Shown in pieces: positions 51,573 to 61,600 of a DNA stretch of 64,000 bases. Both the position numbers and the translations under genes were made by a program. This DNA is from Gammaproteobacteria bacterium. GTDB taxonomy: Bacteria > Pseudomonadota > Gammaproteobacteria > Xanthomonadales > SZUA-36. Every line of letters begins with the position of its first letter. The stretch's first letter is position 1. Under the pieces are notes generated by a model, which was given only the letters and a program-made list of their open reading frames with translations, did no database searches and was not told the DNA's origin. Location of the stretch: NCBI GenBank assembly GCA_021772915.1, contig JAJFLB010000052.1, positions 1 to 64,000 on the forward strand, written 5' to 3'.

Positions 51573-53174
51573 ATGATTTTGATTGATACACAGAAACCCG
51601 CTCTTGACATTGAGGCAACTCGATCATCGCCCGATGGTCAGAGCGAGATTTTGTCGTCCGGTGCACTGGAATTTTTGGCCCAAATGGCCGAGCGCTTTAC
51701 GCCCGGGTTGGAATCATTGTTGTCGGCACGTCGACAGCGCCAGGCTGGGTTTGATCAGGGTACTGTACCCGGATTTGACCCCGCGACAGCCGGCATCCGG
51801 GAAAGCGACTGGCAAGTCGCCCCGATCCCGGTTGAGGTTGAAGACCGTCGCACCGAGATTACCGGTCCCGTGAATCGCAAGATGGTGATCAATGCATTGA
51901 ATTCGGGCGCTCAGGTCTACATGGCTGATTTTGAAGACTCTACTGCGCCAACCTGGACCAATGTTATCGATGGTCAGTTGAACCTGCGTGATGCCATTCG
52001 CCGCCAGATCGATTTTTCTGCTGCGGGTGGCAAGAGTTACGCACTTGGCGACAAGACTGCTGTATTGATGGTCCGTCCTCGCGGACTGCACCTGAAAGAG
52101 AAACACCTCACGCTGGCTGGTCAGCCGATACCGGGTGCGCTTGTCGATTTCGGGCTATTTTTGTTTCACAACGGGGTTGAACTGCTCAAAAGCGGTAGCC
52201 GACCTTACTATTATTTGCCCAAGCTGGAGCATCACTCCGAAGCCGCCTGGTGGGAAGAAGTGATTGCCTGGTCCGAGCAACAGTTGGGCCTGGAGCTTGG
52301 CACCGTGCGTGTGACGATCCTGATCGAGACCTTGCCGGCGGTGTTTCAGATGCACGAGATACTGCACGCTTTGCGGGACCGGATTCTGGGTCTGAACTGC
52401 GGTCGTTGGGACTACATATTCAGCTACATAAAAACCTTCCGAAATCATCCGGAGCGGGTGTTACCTGACCGTGGCCAGATCGGTATGACAGTACCGTTTC
52501 TGTCCAGTTACTCGAAACTGTTGATTCAAACCTGCCACGCGCGGGGGGCGTTCGCGATGGGGGGAATGGCGGCACAAATCCCCATACGTGGGGATGAGGA
52601 AGCGAACTCGAAGGCCATGGAAAATGTCCGTATGGATAAGGAACGCGAGGCCGGCAATGGCCATGATGGCACCTGGGTTGCACATCCGGGGCTGGAGCCA
52701 CTGGCGAGGGCTGAATTTGATCGGGTACTGCAGGGTCCCAACCAGATTGCTGAGAAGCTCGCGGGCTTTGCTGCGAGAGCCGAAGATCTGACAGAAGCCT
52801 CCACAGGGACTATCACCCTGGCCGGCGTCCGCAAGAATATCCGGGTCGCGATCCAGTACCTGGCGGCCTGGTTGTCTGGCAATGGCTGTGTGCCCATTGA
52901 TCACCTGATGGAGGATGCGGCCACCGCAGAGATAGGCAGAGCCCAGCTGTGGCAATGGGTCAGGCATGCAGCGTTTATGGATGACGGTCAACAAGTTACC
53001 CGGGATGTGTTGACCAGACTGTTCGGAGAGGAAAGACAGCACTTGTTGACGCAGGCAGCAAGTGATCATAGCGACGCAATTAACAAGGCCACGGACTTGC
53101 TGTGGGAAATGACGGACAATGAGGAATTGGCCGAGTTCTTGACCCTGCAGGCCTATGAGCTACTGCCTGATTGA
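51573..53174 (+). CDS. aceB: Malate synthase A
   Basis: Condenses glyoxylate with acetyl-CoA to malate, second step of the glyoxylate shunt. 533 residues from ATG 51573; a GGAG sits very close to it and a TTG at 51528 is the longer alternative. Type-A features: '[29 protein letters not shown]', the active-site '[13 protein letters not shown]', the Mg ligand Glu in '[12 protein letters not shown]', '[16 protein letters not shown]' and '[16 protein letters not shown]'. It is 32 bases upstream of isocitrate lyase, so both shunt enzymes form one operon, under the promoter at 51511. This would let the organism grow on acetyl-CoA released by the island. Confidence 0.95.
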   Translation: MILIDTQKPALDIEATRSSPDGQSEILSSGALEFLAQMAERFTPGLESLLSARRQRQAGFDQGTVPGFDPATAGIRESDWQVAPIPVEVEDRRTEITGPVNRKMVINALNSGAQVYMADFEDSTAPTWTNVIDGQLNLRDAIRRQIDFSAAGGKSYALGDKTAVLMVRPRGLHLKEKHLTLAGQPIPGALVDFGLFLFHNGVELLKSGSRPYYYLPKLEHHSEAAWWEEVIAWSEQQLGLELGTVRVTILIETLPAVFQMHEILHALRDRILGLNCGRWDYIFSYIKTFRNHPERVLPDRGQIGMTVPFLSSYSKLLIQTCHARGAFAMGGMAAQIPIRGDEEANSKAMENVRMDKEREAGNGHDGTWVAHPGLEPLARAEFDRVLQGPNQIAEKLAGFAARAEDLTEASTGTITLAGVRKNIRVAIQYLAAWLSGNGCVPIDHLMEDAATAEIGRAQLWQWVRHAAFMDDGQQVTRDVLTRLFGEERQHLLTQAASDHSDAINKATDLLWEMTDNEELAEFLTLQAYELLPD

Positions 53175-53206
53175 TGATCCGCGACCGTGGTTGGAGGAAA
53201 GGGAAT

Positions 53207-54484
53207 ATGAAAACGAGCACTGAATTGCGTGATGATTGGGATTCCAATCCGCGTTGGAATGGAATTCGCAGGGATTATTCTGCCGAAGACGTAGAGCGTT
53301 TACGTGGCAGCGTGCAGGTAGAGTACTCACTGGCCCTGCAAGGAGCCGAAAAGCTCTGGCGGGCCATGCAGGAGGAACCGTTCGTTAACGCATTGGGGGC
53401 ACTGACCGGTAACCAGGCCATGCAACAGGTTAAAGCCGGTCTGAAGGCAATCTACCTGTCCGGTTGGCAAGTCGCTGCAGATGCCAACTTGGCGGGGCAG
53501 ATGTACCCGGACCAGTCCCTTTACCCGGCTGATTCTGTACCCAACGTTGTGCGCAGGATTAACAATGCCCTCATGCGCGCGGATCAGATACATCACGCGG
53601 AGGACGATGACTCGGTGGACTGGATGGCACCCATCCTGGCAGATGCAGAGGCGGGCTTTGGCGGGGTTCTTAACGCCCACGAGCTGATGAAGGCCATGAT
53701 CGAAGCCGGTGCGGCGGGTGTGCACTTTGAGGACCAGTTGGCGTCAGCCAAGAAGTGTGGGCACATGGGTGGCAAGGTGTTGGTGCCGACTTCAGAGGCA
53801 GTGGCCAAACTTTCTGCTGCCCGTCTTGCAGCAGATATTATGGGTGTGTCGACGGTCCTGTTCGCACGAACCGACGCCATGGCCGCTGGGCTGTTGACCT
53901 CGGACATTGACGAACATGACCACGATTTTGTCACCGGTGAACGTACAGTTGAAGGGTTCTTTGTTACCCGGCCCGGCATCGAGCAGGCCATCTCGCGCGG
54001 ATTGGCCTATGCGCCTTATGCCGATCTGTTGTGGTGTGAAACCGGTAAGCCGGACCTGGAGCAGGCACAGAAATTTGCTGATGCCATCCATGACCAATAC
54101 CCCGGCAAGTTATTGGCATACAACTGTTCACCTTCGTTCAATTGGAGGAAAAACCTGGATGACGAAACCATTGCGCGGTTCCAGCGCGAACTGGGTGCCA
54201 TGGGATACAAGTTCCAGTTCATTACACTGGCTGGTTTCCACGTGCTGAATCATGGCATGTACCAGCTCGCCAGGGGCTACAAGCAAAGCCAGATGTCTGC
54301 CTACGTACAGTTACAGGAAGCTGAATTTGCGGCCGAGGCTGATGGCTATACGGCAACCAAACATCAACGCGAAGTGGGCACGGGCTATTTTGACGCGCTA
54401 ACCCAGGCAATCAGCCATGGCACTTCCTCCCTCTCCGCGCTTTCAGGGTCAACAGAAGAGGAGCAGTTTGAGGAAGACGACTGA
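53207..54484 (+). CDS. aceA: Isocitrate lyase
   Basis: Splits isocitrate to glyoxylate and succinate, first step of the shunt. The 425-residue protein starts at ATG 53207 behind a strong GGAGGAAAGGGA site; a longer frame overlaps aceB. The signature KKCGHMGG is at about 182-189, with catalytic Cys184, and '[15 protein letters not shown]' and '[13 protein letters not shown]' complete the active site. Length matches the E. coli-type short enzyme. Downstream lies an 8-bp hairpin that may end the transcript. Confidence 0.96.
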   Translation: MKTSTELRDDWDSNPRWNGIRRDYSAEDVERLRGSVQVEYSLALQGAEKLWRAMQEEPFVNALGALTGNQAMQQVKAGLKAIYLSGWQVAADANLAGQMYPDQSLYPADSVPNVVRRINNALMRADQIHHAEDDDSVDWMAPILADAEAGFGGVLNAHELMKAMIEAGAAGVHFEDQLASAKKCGHMGGKVLVPTSEAVAKLSAARLAADIMGVSTVLFARTDAMAAGLLTSDIDEHDHDFVTGERTVEGFFVTRPGIEQAISRGLAYAPYADLLWCETGKPDLEQAQKFADAIHDQYPGKLLAYNCSPSFNWRKNLDDETIARFQRELGAMGYKFQFITLAGFHVLNHGMYQLARGYKQSQMSAYVQLQEAEFAAEADGYTATKHQREVGTGYFDALTQAISHGTSSLSALSGSTEEEQFEEDD

Positions 54485-54496
54485 CCGTTCGTAGGA

Positions 54497-54516
54497 CCGA
54501 AGAGCTAGCTCTTCGG
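54497..54516. terminator. Hairpin after aceA
   Basis: CCGAAGAG-CTAG-CTCTTCGG is a perfect 8-bp stem with a 4-base loop, 12 bases after the aceA stop and between convergent genes. No T-run follows on either strand, so it may be a weak or Rho-assisted terminator or an mRNA-end stabiliser. Confidence 0.55.
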
Positions 54517-54640
54517 GAACCTGACTGAGTTGGCACCACCCGTGTTGACGGATAGCTTTCCAGAAAAGCTTGCCTTTTCCCCACACGACTTTTTTTGAGC
54601 CTGTAGAAAAGGCGCAATATCGTCCCGGTCGATCTGCAGA

Positions 54641-57211
54641 TCATTCTGGTAAATTCGTTTTCTCAACCAGGGAACCGAAATAAAGCGCATTAACCCAGAG
54701 ACGTTCCGTCCCCCGCCAGAAGCCACGGAACAATGGATTGTTCGCAAAACGCACCAGCAGTCCCGCCCCATGCCGCTCGGCTATCACGGCAGGCTGGTTA
54801 CTCATCTCGGCCAGACGCTCCGGACCAATGTAGCCACTAATCAGCGGGGAGGACGAATAGCGAACAGGTGTTGCAAACGGGTTTTCGCTGGCTTTAAGGA
54901 GCGTCGTTCCGCGGCGAAATAAAGGCAGTTTCTCCCGATATCCGAAAGCAATAGGATGGGTTGGGTCTAGTCGCGTGGACACGATCGCACCGCCGATGGT
55001 CAATCGGGCTTTCTCATTATCAAAATCCGCATAGCTCATTGGCTCTACTTCACCGCTTTCGTTTAAGTCTTCCTCCTGGGTCTTATCACAGTCGCCAGTC
55101 GTCAAGCACAATGACTCTGCCCAGGTGGCAGCGCCCTGCGTGGTGACCAGAATGCCCCCGGTGCGCACCCAGGCGACAATTCGTTTTTTCAGGTCATCGT
55201 TCATGCTGGCATAGTTTCCATCCACCATGAGCAGGTGGGTATAGTCTTGCAGTCGAATCTTGCTAAGGCGGGTCAGAGAAACCAAAACCGGTGCCAGTCC
55301 CAGACGCTGGTCCAATTGGTGCCAGGCCTCTCCTACATCGTAGGCGCGTGTGCCCTCCCCACTGACCAAAAGTGGTTTGATCCTGACGACGGGTTTGAAA
55401 TGAATTGTGCCGAGATCGGGGCCGGATTCACTCAGATGAGTGTTGGATGAGTGAACAGCCACCCCGTGTACAGAAGCTTCTTGCAGAGTCGCAAAAATCT
55501 CAGCGGATTTATCCTCGTCCTGGATTCCCGCCAATATGACCAGACTCCCCTCACGGAATTTGCGTTCGCCAGAGGTCCCGCCGGTGCCAAACGGCCGGGT
55601 GCCAACACGTACCCTTGCGCCAGCTTCCAAAAGATCCTCCAACAAGGCGGGTGCCTGTAACTGTCTCCATGGAATGATCCACGCCACGGCATCGGTTGCA
55701 AGTTCATGGCTCCTTGCAGGTTTACTGTCCTGCGTGGTTGCGGGTACACGAGCGAGCCTGGCATAGGGCAGATTGTAGGCCAGTGGCAGGCTCCAGGCAG
55801 AAACGTCATAAAACGTGTCGTCTTCAAAATCAGTGCGTGTCTCGAGCATGGCCTGGGCGACACCGAATTGACGCTGTTTTACCGGAATCACCCAGGCGTG
55901 ACCCGGTGAAAAAACCAGACCATCTGCCTTGATTTCCTTGCTGAGTGCGCGGTATTGAACCTGGTGCTGTTCGAAGACGCTTAACAGCTCGCGGGCACGT
56001 GCCGGGTCGTCATCATCACCGATCACCCAGGCCTGAAAGCCCGCCTTGGCAGATCTTTGTTGCATGGTCTGGAAGAATTGATATTGGTAGTTCTTTAATT
56101 CCTGCCGCAGCTCCCAGGCGCCTTTGAGCGTGGATAAAGAGGTGCGGACATGATTGTGAATAGCCTGGGCAAAGGTTAGCGGGCCGGACTTGCGGTTGAT
56201 CAATGGTCCGTTTACACGTGGTTGTTCGAACAGGATGCCTATACCACCGTTGATGTCAGGGTAGGTGGAACCTTTGCCGTAATAAAAATCATCGTAGGCG
56301 TCTTCAGTAAAGTACATCACTCCAGCATCATCCAGGCTCCTGGCATGGTAGCGCGCCAGTGCACGGGTCATGTCCAGATTGGACTGCGTGGTCAAAGGGT
56401 GTTGGCGGGTGGGGACCCCTGGCTGGAAAAAGAAACCGTCGTAGCCGGTTTCATGGTGGTCGGTAATTACCTGCGGAAGCCAGCGGTGAAATTCGGTGAT
56501 CCGGGCACGTGACTCGGGGTGCACCAAGGGTAGCCAATCGCGATTCAGGTCAAACAGGTAGTGATTGGTTCTCCCGTTGGGCCAATCTTCATTATGGATA
56601 CGGCCATCACGGTCAGCCACGGGATTTCGGCTGCGGTTGGCGTTGGACCAACTGGCAAAGCGGTTAAGGCCGTCTGGGTTCAGACTGGGGTCGATGATGA
56701 TGATCGTGTTTGCGAGCAGCTTCTTGACGTACTCGGAGCGGGACGCGGCCAGGTACCAGGCCACGATCGGCGCTGCATTACTGCCACTGGCCTCGTTCCC
56801 ATGCACACTGTATCCCAGCCACACGACCAAAGGCGCATCGGGGTTTTTGGTCTCGGTGGCCTGTAGGTGGGTCTGTCGAAGAGTTTCGAGTTTCGTCTGG
56901 TTTTCTCTGGAGCTTATTATCAGCTGCAGTAATGGTCGGTGCTCGTGGGTGTAACCGGTAACCTTGATGCTGACCCGGTCCGACTTCTCAGCCAGTGTAT
57001 ACAGGTAGCGGACCAGTGTGCCGTGGTCAATTCTTTGCTCACCGGGTTGCCAGCCCAGTACCGACTCAGGTGAAGGTATTGAATGGTCCAGTTCAGCATC
57101 AGCGGGCAGGTATTGTGCGGACGTCATTGCGAAGGCAGTGACACTCAAAAATAATCCAATCATTGAGGTTCCGAGAATAATAAACCTACCCAATGACAAT
57201 TTGGTATGCAC
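54641..57211 (-). CDS. Exported M14-family zinc carboxypeptidase-like protein
   Basis: 856 residues, GTG start after GGAG. The first about 30 residues are a signal peptide. The M14 metal motif HxxE is H137-x2-E140 in 'VHGNEASGS', the third ligand is His252 or 253 in 'ITDHHETG', and a Glu at 329 in 'GILFEQPRVNG' suits the general base. The C-terminal third (about 420-856) is a non-catalytic, glutamine-amidotransferase-like region ('KRIVAWVRTGGILVTTQGAATW'). This long domain arrangement is typical of large secreted M14 proteins in proteobacteria; the peptide substrate is not known. Faces the aceA end. Confidence 0.9.
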   Translation of the reverse strand: MHTKLSLGRFIILGTSMIGLFLSVTAFAMTSAQYLPADAELDHSIPSPESVLGWQPGEQRIDHGTLVRYLYTLAEKSDRVSIKVTGYTHEHRPLLQLIISSRENQTKLETLRQTHLQATETKNPDAPLVVWLGYSVHGNEASGSNAAPIVAWYLAASRSEYVKKLLANTIIIIDPSLNPDGLNRFASWSNANRSRNPVADRDGRIHNEDWPNGRTNHYLFDLNRDWLPLVHPESRARITEFHRWLPQVITDHHETGYDGFFFQPGVPTRQHPLTTQSNLDMTRALARYHARSLDDAGVMYFTEDAYDDFYYGKGSTYPDINGGIGILFEQPRVNGPLINRKSGPLTFAQAIHNHVRTSLSTLKGAWELRQELKNYQYQFFQTMQQRSAKAGFQAWVIGDDDDPARARELLSVFEQHQVQYRALSKEIKADGLVFSPGHAWVIPVKQRQFGVAQAMLETRTDFEDDTFYDVSAWSLPLAYNLPYARLARVPATTQDSKPARSHELATDAVAWIIPWRQLQAPALLEDLLEAGARVRVGTRPFGTGGTSGERKFREGSLVILAGIQDEDKSAEIFATLQEASVHGVAVHSSNTHLSESGPDLGTIHFKPVVRIKPLLVSGEGTRAYDVGEAWHQLDQRLGLAPVLVSLTRLSKIRLQDYTHLLMVDGNYASMNDDLKKRIVAWVRTGGILVTTQGAATWAESLCLTTGDCDKTQEEDLNESGEVEPMSYADFDNEKARLTIGGAIVSTRLDPTHPIAFGYREKLPLFRRGTTLLKASENPFATPVRYSSSPLISGYIGPERLAEMSNQPAVIAERHGAGLLVRFANNPLFRGFWRGTERLWVNALYFGSLVEKTNLPE

Positions 57212-57362
57212 GGCCGGTCTCCATTTGGATCACAAGGGAACGGCCATTATATGGAAAAAAGCTCCCTCAACTTCAAAAACATTAACCAGCGTTTCGTGGC
57301 GTAACTGTTCAGCTTCGTTTGCACAGGTGTAGCGAAGCCGATCTGCTGCTACCATTGGCGTT

Positions 57363-58472
57363 ATGAGAAGTCTTCAATTAACCGCTCTGTGTTTTGGTGT
57401 GTTTCTGGTTCAGTGCACACCTGCCGAGACACGTTTGGAGTTAATCAATTTGCCACCAGGTTTCAGCATAGAAATTTATGCAGAGAACGTCGAAAACGCA
57501 CGGCAGCTTGCGCGTGGCGACAAGGGCACGATATTTGCCGGCAGCCGGCGCGCGGGAAAGGTTTGGGCCGTGATCGATGCCAATGACGACAAGCGGGCAG
57601 AGCAGCTTAGGTTGATTGACGAAAACCTGAAAATGCCCTCGGGTGTTGAGTTCCGCGCGGGTGCTCTCTACGTGGGTGCGATCAGCCGTGTTTTGCGTTA
57701 TGACAATATTGAAACCCGTTTGGATCAACCACCGGAGCCCGTGGTGCTCACTGATGTGTTGCCGGACAAGACACATCATGGATGGAAATACCTGCGCTTC
57801 GGGCCGGACGGCAAGTTATATATACCCATCGGAATACCTTGCAATACTTGTGCAGAAGAAGGATTTGGGTTGATCCGTCGAATGAACCCGGACGGCACAG
57901 GGTTGGAGACCTATGCGCAAGGAGTACGCAACAGTGTGGGATTGGCATTCCACCCACAAAACGGACAACTGTGGTTTACCGACAATGGTAGGGACAGATT
58001 GGGCGATGACAGTCCCGCAGACGAACTTAACCATGCGCCGGAAAGGGGCATGCACTTTGGCATGCCTTATTGTCACCAGGGCGACCTGCTTGATACTGAA
58101 TTCGGGGCCGGGAAGAACTGTTCCGATTACACCCCGCCGGTGGCAAAACTTGACCCACACGCGGCCGCGTTGGGGCTTGCCTTTTATACTGGCAAGATGT
58201 TTCCCGCTGAGTACAATAACCGCTTGTTCGTGGCCCAGCACGGGTCGTGGAACCGTAGCGCAAAGGTCGGTTACCGCATTCTTGTGATGGATGTGGGCAA
58301 GGATGGAAAGGTAAGTAATAAACGAGTGTTTGCGTCCGGGTGGTTGCAGGGTCAGGAGGCCTGGGGCCGACCCAATGACGTGCTCGTTATGGCGGATGGC
58401 TCTCTGTTGGTATCGGATGATCGTGCCAATGCGATTTATCGAATCAGTTATAGCGCTCCAACAAAAAACTAA
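57363..58472 (+). CDS. PQQ-dependent sorbosone/glucose dehydrogenase-like beta-propeller
   Basis: 369 residues. An N-terminal signal ends near a lipobox-like Cys ('FLVQC'), so it may be a lipoprotein or exported. The body has repeated propeller strands: 'HHGWKYLRFGPDGKLYIPIGIPCN', 'GVRNSVGLAFHPQNGQLWFTDNGRD', 'ELNHAPERGMHFGMPYCHQG', 'PNDVLVMADGSLLVSDDRANAIYRISY'. These match the soluble glucose/sorbosone dehydrogenase fold; Cys-Asn-Thr-Cys and other cysteines may form disulfides. Whether it binds PQQ and what it oxidises is not shown. Precedes uppP by 17 bases. Confidence 0.85.
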   Translation: MRSLQLTALCFGVFLVQCTPAETRLELINLPPGFSIEIYAENVENARQLARGDKGTIFAGSRRAGKVWAVIDANDDKRAEQLRLIDENLKMPSGVEFRAGALYVGAISRVLRYDNIETRLDQPPEPVVLTDVLPDKTHHGWKYLRFGPDGKLYIPIGIPCNTCAEEGFGLIRRMNPDGTGLETYAQGVRNSVGLAFHPQNGQLWFTDNGRDRLGDDSPADELNHAPERGMHFGMPYCHQGDLLDTEFGAGKNCSDYTPPVAKLDPHAAALGLAFYTGKMFPAEYNNRLFVAQHGSWNRSAKVGYRILVMDVGKDGKVSNKRVFASGWLQGQEAWGRPNDVLVMADGSLLVSDDRANAIYRISYSAPTKN

Positions 58473-58489
58473 CCGAGGGTTCCCAAACC

Positions 58490-59293
58490 GTGACAGTGAT
58501 CCAGATCGTTGTACTGGCCCTGATCCAGGGGTTGACCGAATTCCTGCCCGTTTCAAGCTCCGCGCACCTTATTTTTGGTGGCAGGCTTTTTGGCTGGACT
58601 GACCAGGGTCTGGTTTTTGATGTTGCCACCCATTTCGGGACCCTGCTGGCCGCGTTGGTGTATTTTCGCAAAGACATCAGGGGAATGATCATGCCGTGGT
58701 TGGCTGCCGGCAAAAATAACGAGAAAGCTGATGCAAGGTTGCGCAGACTGGGATTAGTCCTGCTCATCTCGAGCATTCCTGTCATCGCAATGGGTGGCTA
58801 TTTCTACGGGTGGATAGAGTCCTCGCTCCGTGATATCCGTGTCATCGCAGTCAGTACTATCAGCTTTGGAATATTGCTTTGGTGGGCGGATCTGCATTTT
58901 GCACATGGAAAAACGATGGCTGAAATGAGGCTAAAGCCCGCCATGCTGATTGGTTTGGTGCAGGTTTTGGCGCTGATACCGGGGTCTTCCCGTTCGGGAG
59001 TTACGATCACCATGGGACGAATGATGGGGTTTAATGTTGACACGGCAGCCCGTTTTTCATTCCTTCTGTCTATCCCCGTAATTGCTTCTGCCGGCGGGTT
59101 TGGCATGGTGCGTATGTTCATGCATGAAACGTCAATTAACTGGTTGCAGTTTGGTCTGGCGGTGGTGCTTTCCGCTCTGGCTGGCTGGGCTTGTATAGCC
59201 CTGTTTTTGAAACTGCTGCAACGTGTTGGTTTACTACCTTTTGTACTTTATCGACTGGCGCTGGGCGTGGGACTGCTGTGGTTGACATTCTGA
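58490..59293 (+). CDS. uppP: Undecaprenyl-diphosphatase UppP (BacA)
   Basis: Dephosphorylates undecaprenyl pyrophosphate to recycle the lipid carrier of cell-wall synthesis. The 267-residue membrane protein starts GTG. It has the two family motifs 'EGLTEFLPVSSSAHL' in variant form ('QGLTEFLPVSSSAHL') and 'PGSSRSGVTITMGRMMGF', plus about seven membrane helices. The Glu of the first motif is kept at 'TEF'. Length is normal. Confidence 0.95.
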   Translation: MTVIQIVVLALIQGLTEFLPVSSSAHLIFGGRLFGWTDQGLVFDVATHFGTLLAALVYFRKDIRGMIMPWLAAGKNNEKADARLRRLGLVLLISSIPVIAMGGYFYGWIESSLRDIRVIAVSTISFGILLWWADLHFAHGKTMAEMRLKPAMLIGLVQVLALIPGSSRSGVTITMGRMMGFNVDTAARFSFLLSIPVIASAGGFGMVRMFMHETSINWLQFGLAVVLSALAGWACIALFLKLLQRVGLLPFVLYRLALGVGLLWLTF

Positions 59294-59304
59294 GTCAATT
59301 TAGC

Positions 59305-59319
59305 GCACCAAAACAGTGC
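59305..59319. promoter_or_regulatory. NtrC-binding-like site upstream of glnA
   Basis: GCAC-N7-GTGC (GCACCAAAACAGTGC) matches the NtrC enhancer consensus with correct spacing. A degenerate second copy around 59334-59350 (GGTGCC...GGTGC) may assist. It lies about 170 bases upstream of the sigma-54 promoter, a typical enhancer distance. Confidence 0.75.
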
Positions 59320-59475
59320 AAGTTTGAGCTGTAGGTGCCATAATGGTGCGGTGAATGATAGTGGTGTCTGACCAATGTTTAGCGATTGTCTTCAAATGTG
59401 CTGGTAAATGCCGTGAAAATACGATTAAAGTCCAATTTACTGAATTACCGTGCAACGCGGTAAGCTGTGGCGGTT

Positions 59476-59491
59476 TGGCATAATTTCTGCA
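59476..59491 (+). promoter_or_regulatory. Sigma-54 promoter of glnA
   Basis: TGGCATAATTTCTGCA keeps the essential GG (-24) and GC (-12) with exact 10-base spacing. Transcription would start near 59502, about 37 bases before the ATG. NtrC, encoded at the right end, would activate it under nitrogen limitation. Confidence 0.8.
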
Positions 59492-59538
59492 TCTAATGAT
59501 TAGGAATCCACACACCATAGAACCCACGGGAAAATGAC

Positions 59539-60948
59539 ATGAGCGTAGCAAACATCCAGAAAATGATTATCGACAAAGAAATCGAGTTTGTTGACTTGCG
59601 GTTTTGTGACACCGCCGGCAAAGAGCAGCACGTAAGCATGCCGGTAAGCATGGTCGACGAGGACTTTTTTGAAGAAGGCAAAATGTTCGATGGGTCTTCC
59701 ATTGCCGGTTGGAAAGGCATCAACGAATCGGACATGGTACTGATGCCTGATGTCTCCACTGCGGTTATGGACCCTTTCACTGAACACAGCACCCTGCTTT
59801 TGCGTTGCGACGTGTTGGAGCCCGACACTATGGAAGGCTACAACCGGTGCCCCCGCTCCCTGGCAAAACGTGCCGAGGCTTACCTGCAATCCAGCGGTAT
59901 TGCCGATGAGGCGTTTTTTGGTCCGGAGCCCGAGTTCTTTGTGTTCGACAGTGTCAGTTTTGGTACAGACATGCATTCGACGTTTTATCAAATAGACTCT
60001 GAAGAGGGTGCCTGGAATACGGGTGCAGATTATGAAGAGGGTAATCATGGGCATCGCCCGCGAGTCAAAGGTGGCTACTTCCCGGTACCACCAGTGGATG
60101 GCCTACACGATCTGCGTGCCACGATCTGCTCGATACTGGAGGACATGGGTGTCCCGGTTGAAGTACATCACCACGAAGTGGGTACTGCCGGACAGTGTGA
60201 GATCGGTACGCGGTTTAGCACCCTGACCCGTAAGGCGGATGAGTTACTGCTCCTCAAGTACGCAACCCATAACGCGGCCCATGTCAGTGGCCGGACTGCC
60301 ACCTTCATGCCCAAGCCCCTGGTTGGGGACAATGGTTCCGGGATGCATGTTCACCAGTCGCTATTCAAGGCCGGTGAAAATCTGTTTGCCGGTGAGGAGT
60401 ACGGTGGTCTTTCCACCCTGGCCTTGCATTACATCGGTGGCATTTTCAAACACGCGCGTGCCATCAATGCCTTCGCCAATGCCAGTACCAACAGTTACAA
60501 ACGCCTGGTTCCCGGTTTTGAAGCACCCGTGCTGCTGGCATACTCTGCCCGCAACCGTTCAGCCTCATGTCGCATTCCCCACGTCAGCAGCCCAAAAGCC
60601 CGTCGCATCGAGGTCCGTTTCGGGGATCCGGCCGGTAATGGTTACCTGATTTTTGCCGCCATGCTGATGGCCGGGATTGATGGAATCATTAACAAGATCG
60701 AACCGGGTCCGGCCATGGACAAAGACCTTTACGACCTGCCTTCGCAGGAGCTCAAAAACATTCCAACGGTATGCCACAGCCTTGCACAAGCACTTGAGGC
60801 ACTGGATGCGGATAGGGAATTCCTGCTGGCGGGTGGTGTCTTTAGTAATGATCTTATCGATGGCTACATTGAACTCAAAATGGAGGAAGTTACACGCTTC
60901 CGTATGTCGACTCACCCGGTCGAGTTCGATATGTATTATTCTATATAG
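59539..60948 (+). CDS. glnA: Glutamine synthetase type I
   Basis: Makes glutamine from glutamate, ammonia and ATP; dodecameric. The 469 residues show '[23 protein letters not shown]', 'PEFFVFD', '[15 protein letters not shown]', '[11 protein letters not shown]' and '[13 protein letters not shown]', all GSI motifs. Tyr398 in 'DLYDLP' is the adenylylation site, so GlnE control is likely. Transcribed from the sigma-54 promoter; the next genes are the DUF4124 protein and glnLG. Confidence 0.97.
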   Translation: MSVANIQKMIIDKEIEFVDLRFCDTAGKEQHVSMPVSMVDEDFFEEGKMFDGSSIAGWKGINESDMVLMPDVSTAVMDPFTEHSTLLLRCDVLEPDTMEGYNRCPRSLAKRAEAYLQSSGIADEAFFGPEPEFFVFDSVSFGTDMHSTFYQIDSEEGAWNTGADYEEGNHGHRPRVKGGYFPVPPVDGLHDLRATICSILEDMGVPVEVHHHEVGTAGQCEIGTRFSTLTRKADELLLLKYATHNAAHVSGRTATFMPKPLVGDNGSGMHVHQSLFKAGENLFAGEEYGGLSTLALHYIGGIFKHARAINAFANASTNSYKRLVPGFEAPVLLAYSARNRSASCRIPHVSSPKARRIEVRFGDPAGNGYLIFAAMLMAGIDGIINKIEPGPAMDKDLYDLPSQELKNIPTVCHSLAQALEALDADREFLLAGGVFSNDLIDGYIELKMEEVTRFRMSTHPVEFDMYYSI

Positions 60949-60979
60949 AGGTCCGGTGTACTGAATATGGGGATTGGTG

Positions 60980-61582
60980 ATGAGGCTATTGGTTTATAGA
61001 TGTTTTCTTCTGACATTGGTCACATTCACACTCGTATTCGTGGTCAACCCGTCGACCGCGCAGGTCTATAAATCCGTTGATGAGAATGGCAATGTAATCT
61101 ACAGCGACAGACCGCTGGACAGTGACGCCAAAGTCGTCGAACTACCTCCCATCAGTGTGATCGAAGCACCGGCCTACCAGCTAGCTGTAAAAGGGACCGA
61201 GGAAAATGACGAAGAAGATCCTGGCAAGGAAATACCACTTTCGACCTTGCGTAAGAACTACCAGGATTTTGCCATCATTTCACCACAACCTGAGGAATCC
61301 TTCTGGGGTCTTGACGATGTTGTAACCGTCGTCTGGAATACCCGCTACCAATTACAGGATGGTATGCAGGCCGTCATTTTCTTGGATGCTGATGAACATT
61401 CAAAAACCACCGAGAGGAGCGTATCACTGGATGGACTGGTGCGTGGTGAGCACTTCATAGAGGCGTACCTGATCGATAAGAACGAGCAAAAAGTAGTCAC
61501 GGCTCAACCGGTAACTTTCTTCCTTAGACGACCCAACATCCATTCCAATCGTAGCGGGTCAGCTTCCAACTCCGGTGGATGA
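60980..61582 (+). CDS. DUF4124-domain exported protein
   Basis: 200 residues from ATG 60980 (GGGGA upstream; TTG 60974 is the longer frame). A signal peptide is followed by 'VYKSVDENGNVIYSDRPLDSDAKVVELPP', the DUF4124 domain, and a C-terminal beta domain. The gene is often found between glnA and glnL in gammaproteobacteria; role unknown. Confidence 0.85.
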   Translation: MRLLVYRCFLLTLVTFTLVFVVNPSTAQVYKSVDENGNVIYSDRPLDSDAKVVELPPISVIEAPAYQLAVKGTEENDEEDPGKEIPLSTLRKNYQDFAIISPQPEESFWGLDDVVTVVWNTRYQLQDGMQAVIFLDADEHSKTTERSVSLDGLVRGEHFIEAYLIDKNEQKVVTAQPVTFFLRRPNIHSNRSGSASNSGG

Positions 61583-61600
61583 GTCACAGCATGTGTCGGA

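Noticed and set aside
54411-54644. 77-codon minus-strand frame downstream of the M14 gene
   Set aside because: Overlaps the aceA end and has no coding features.
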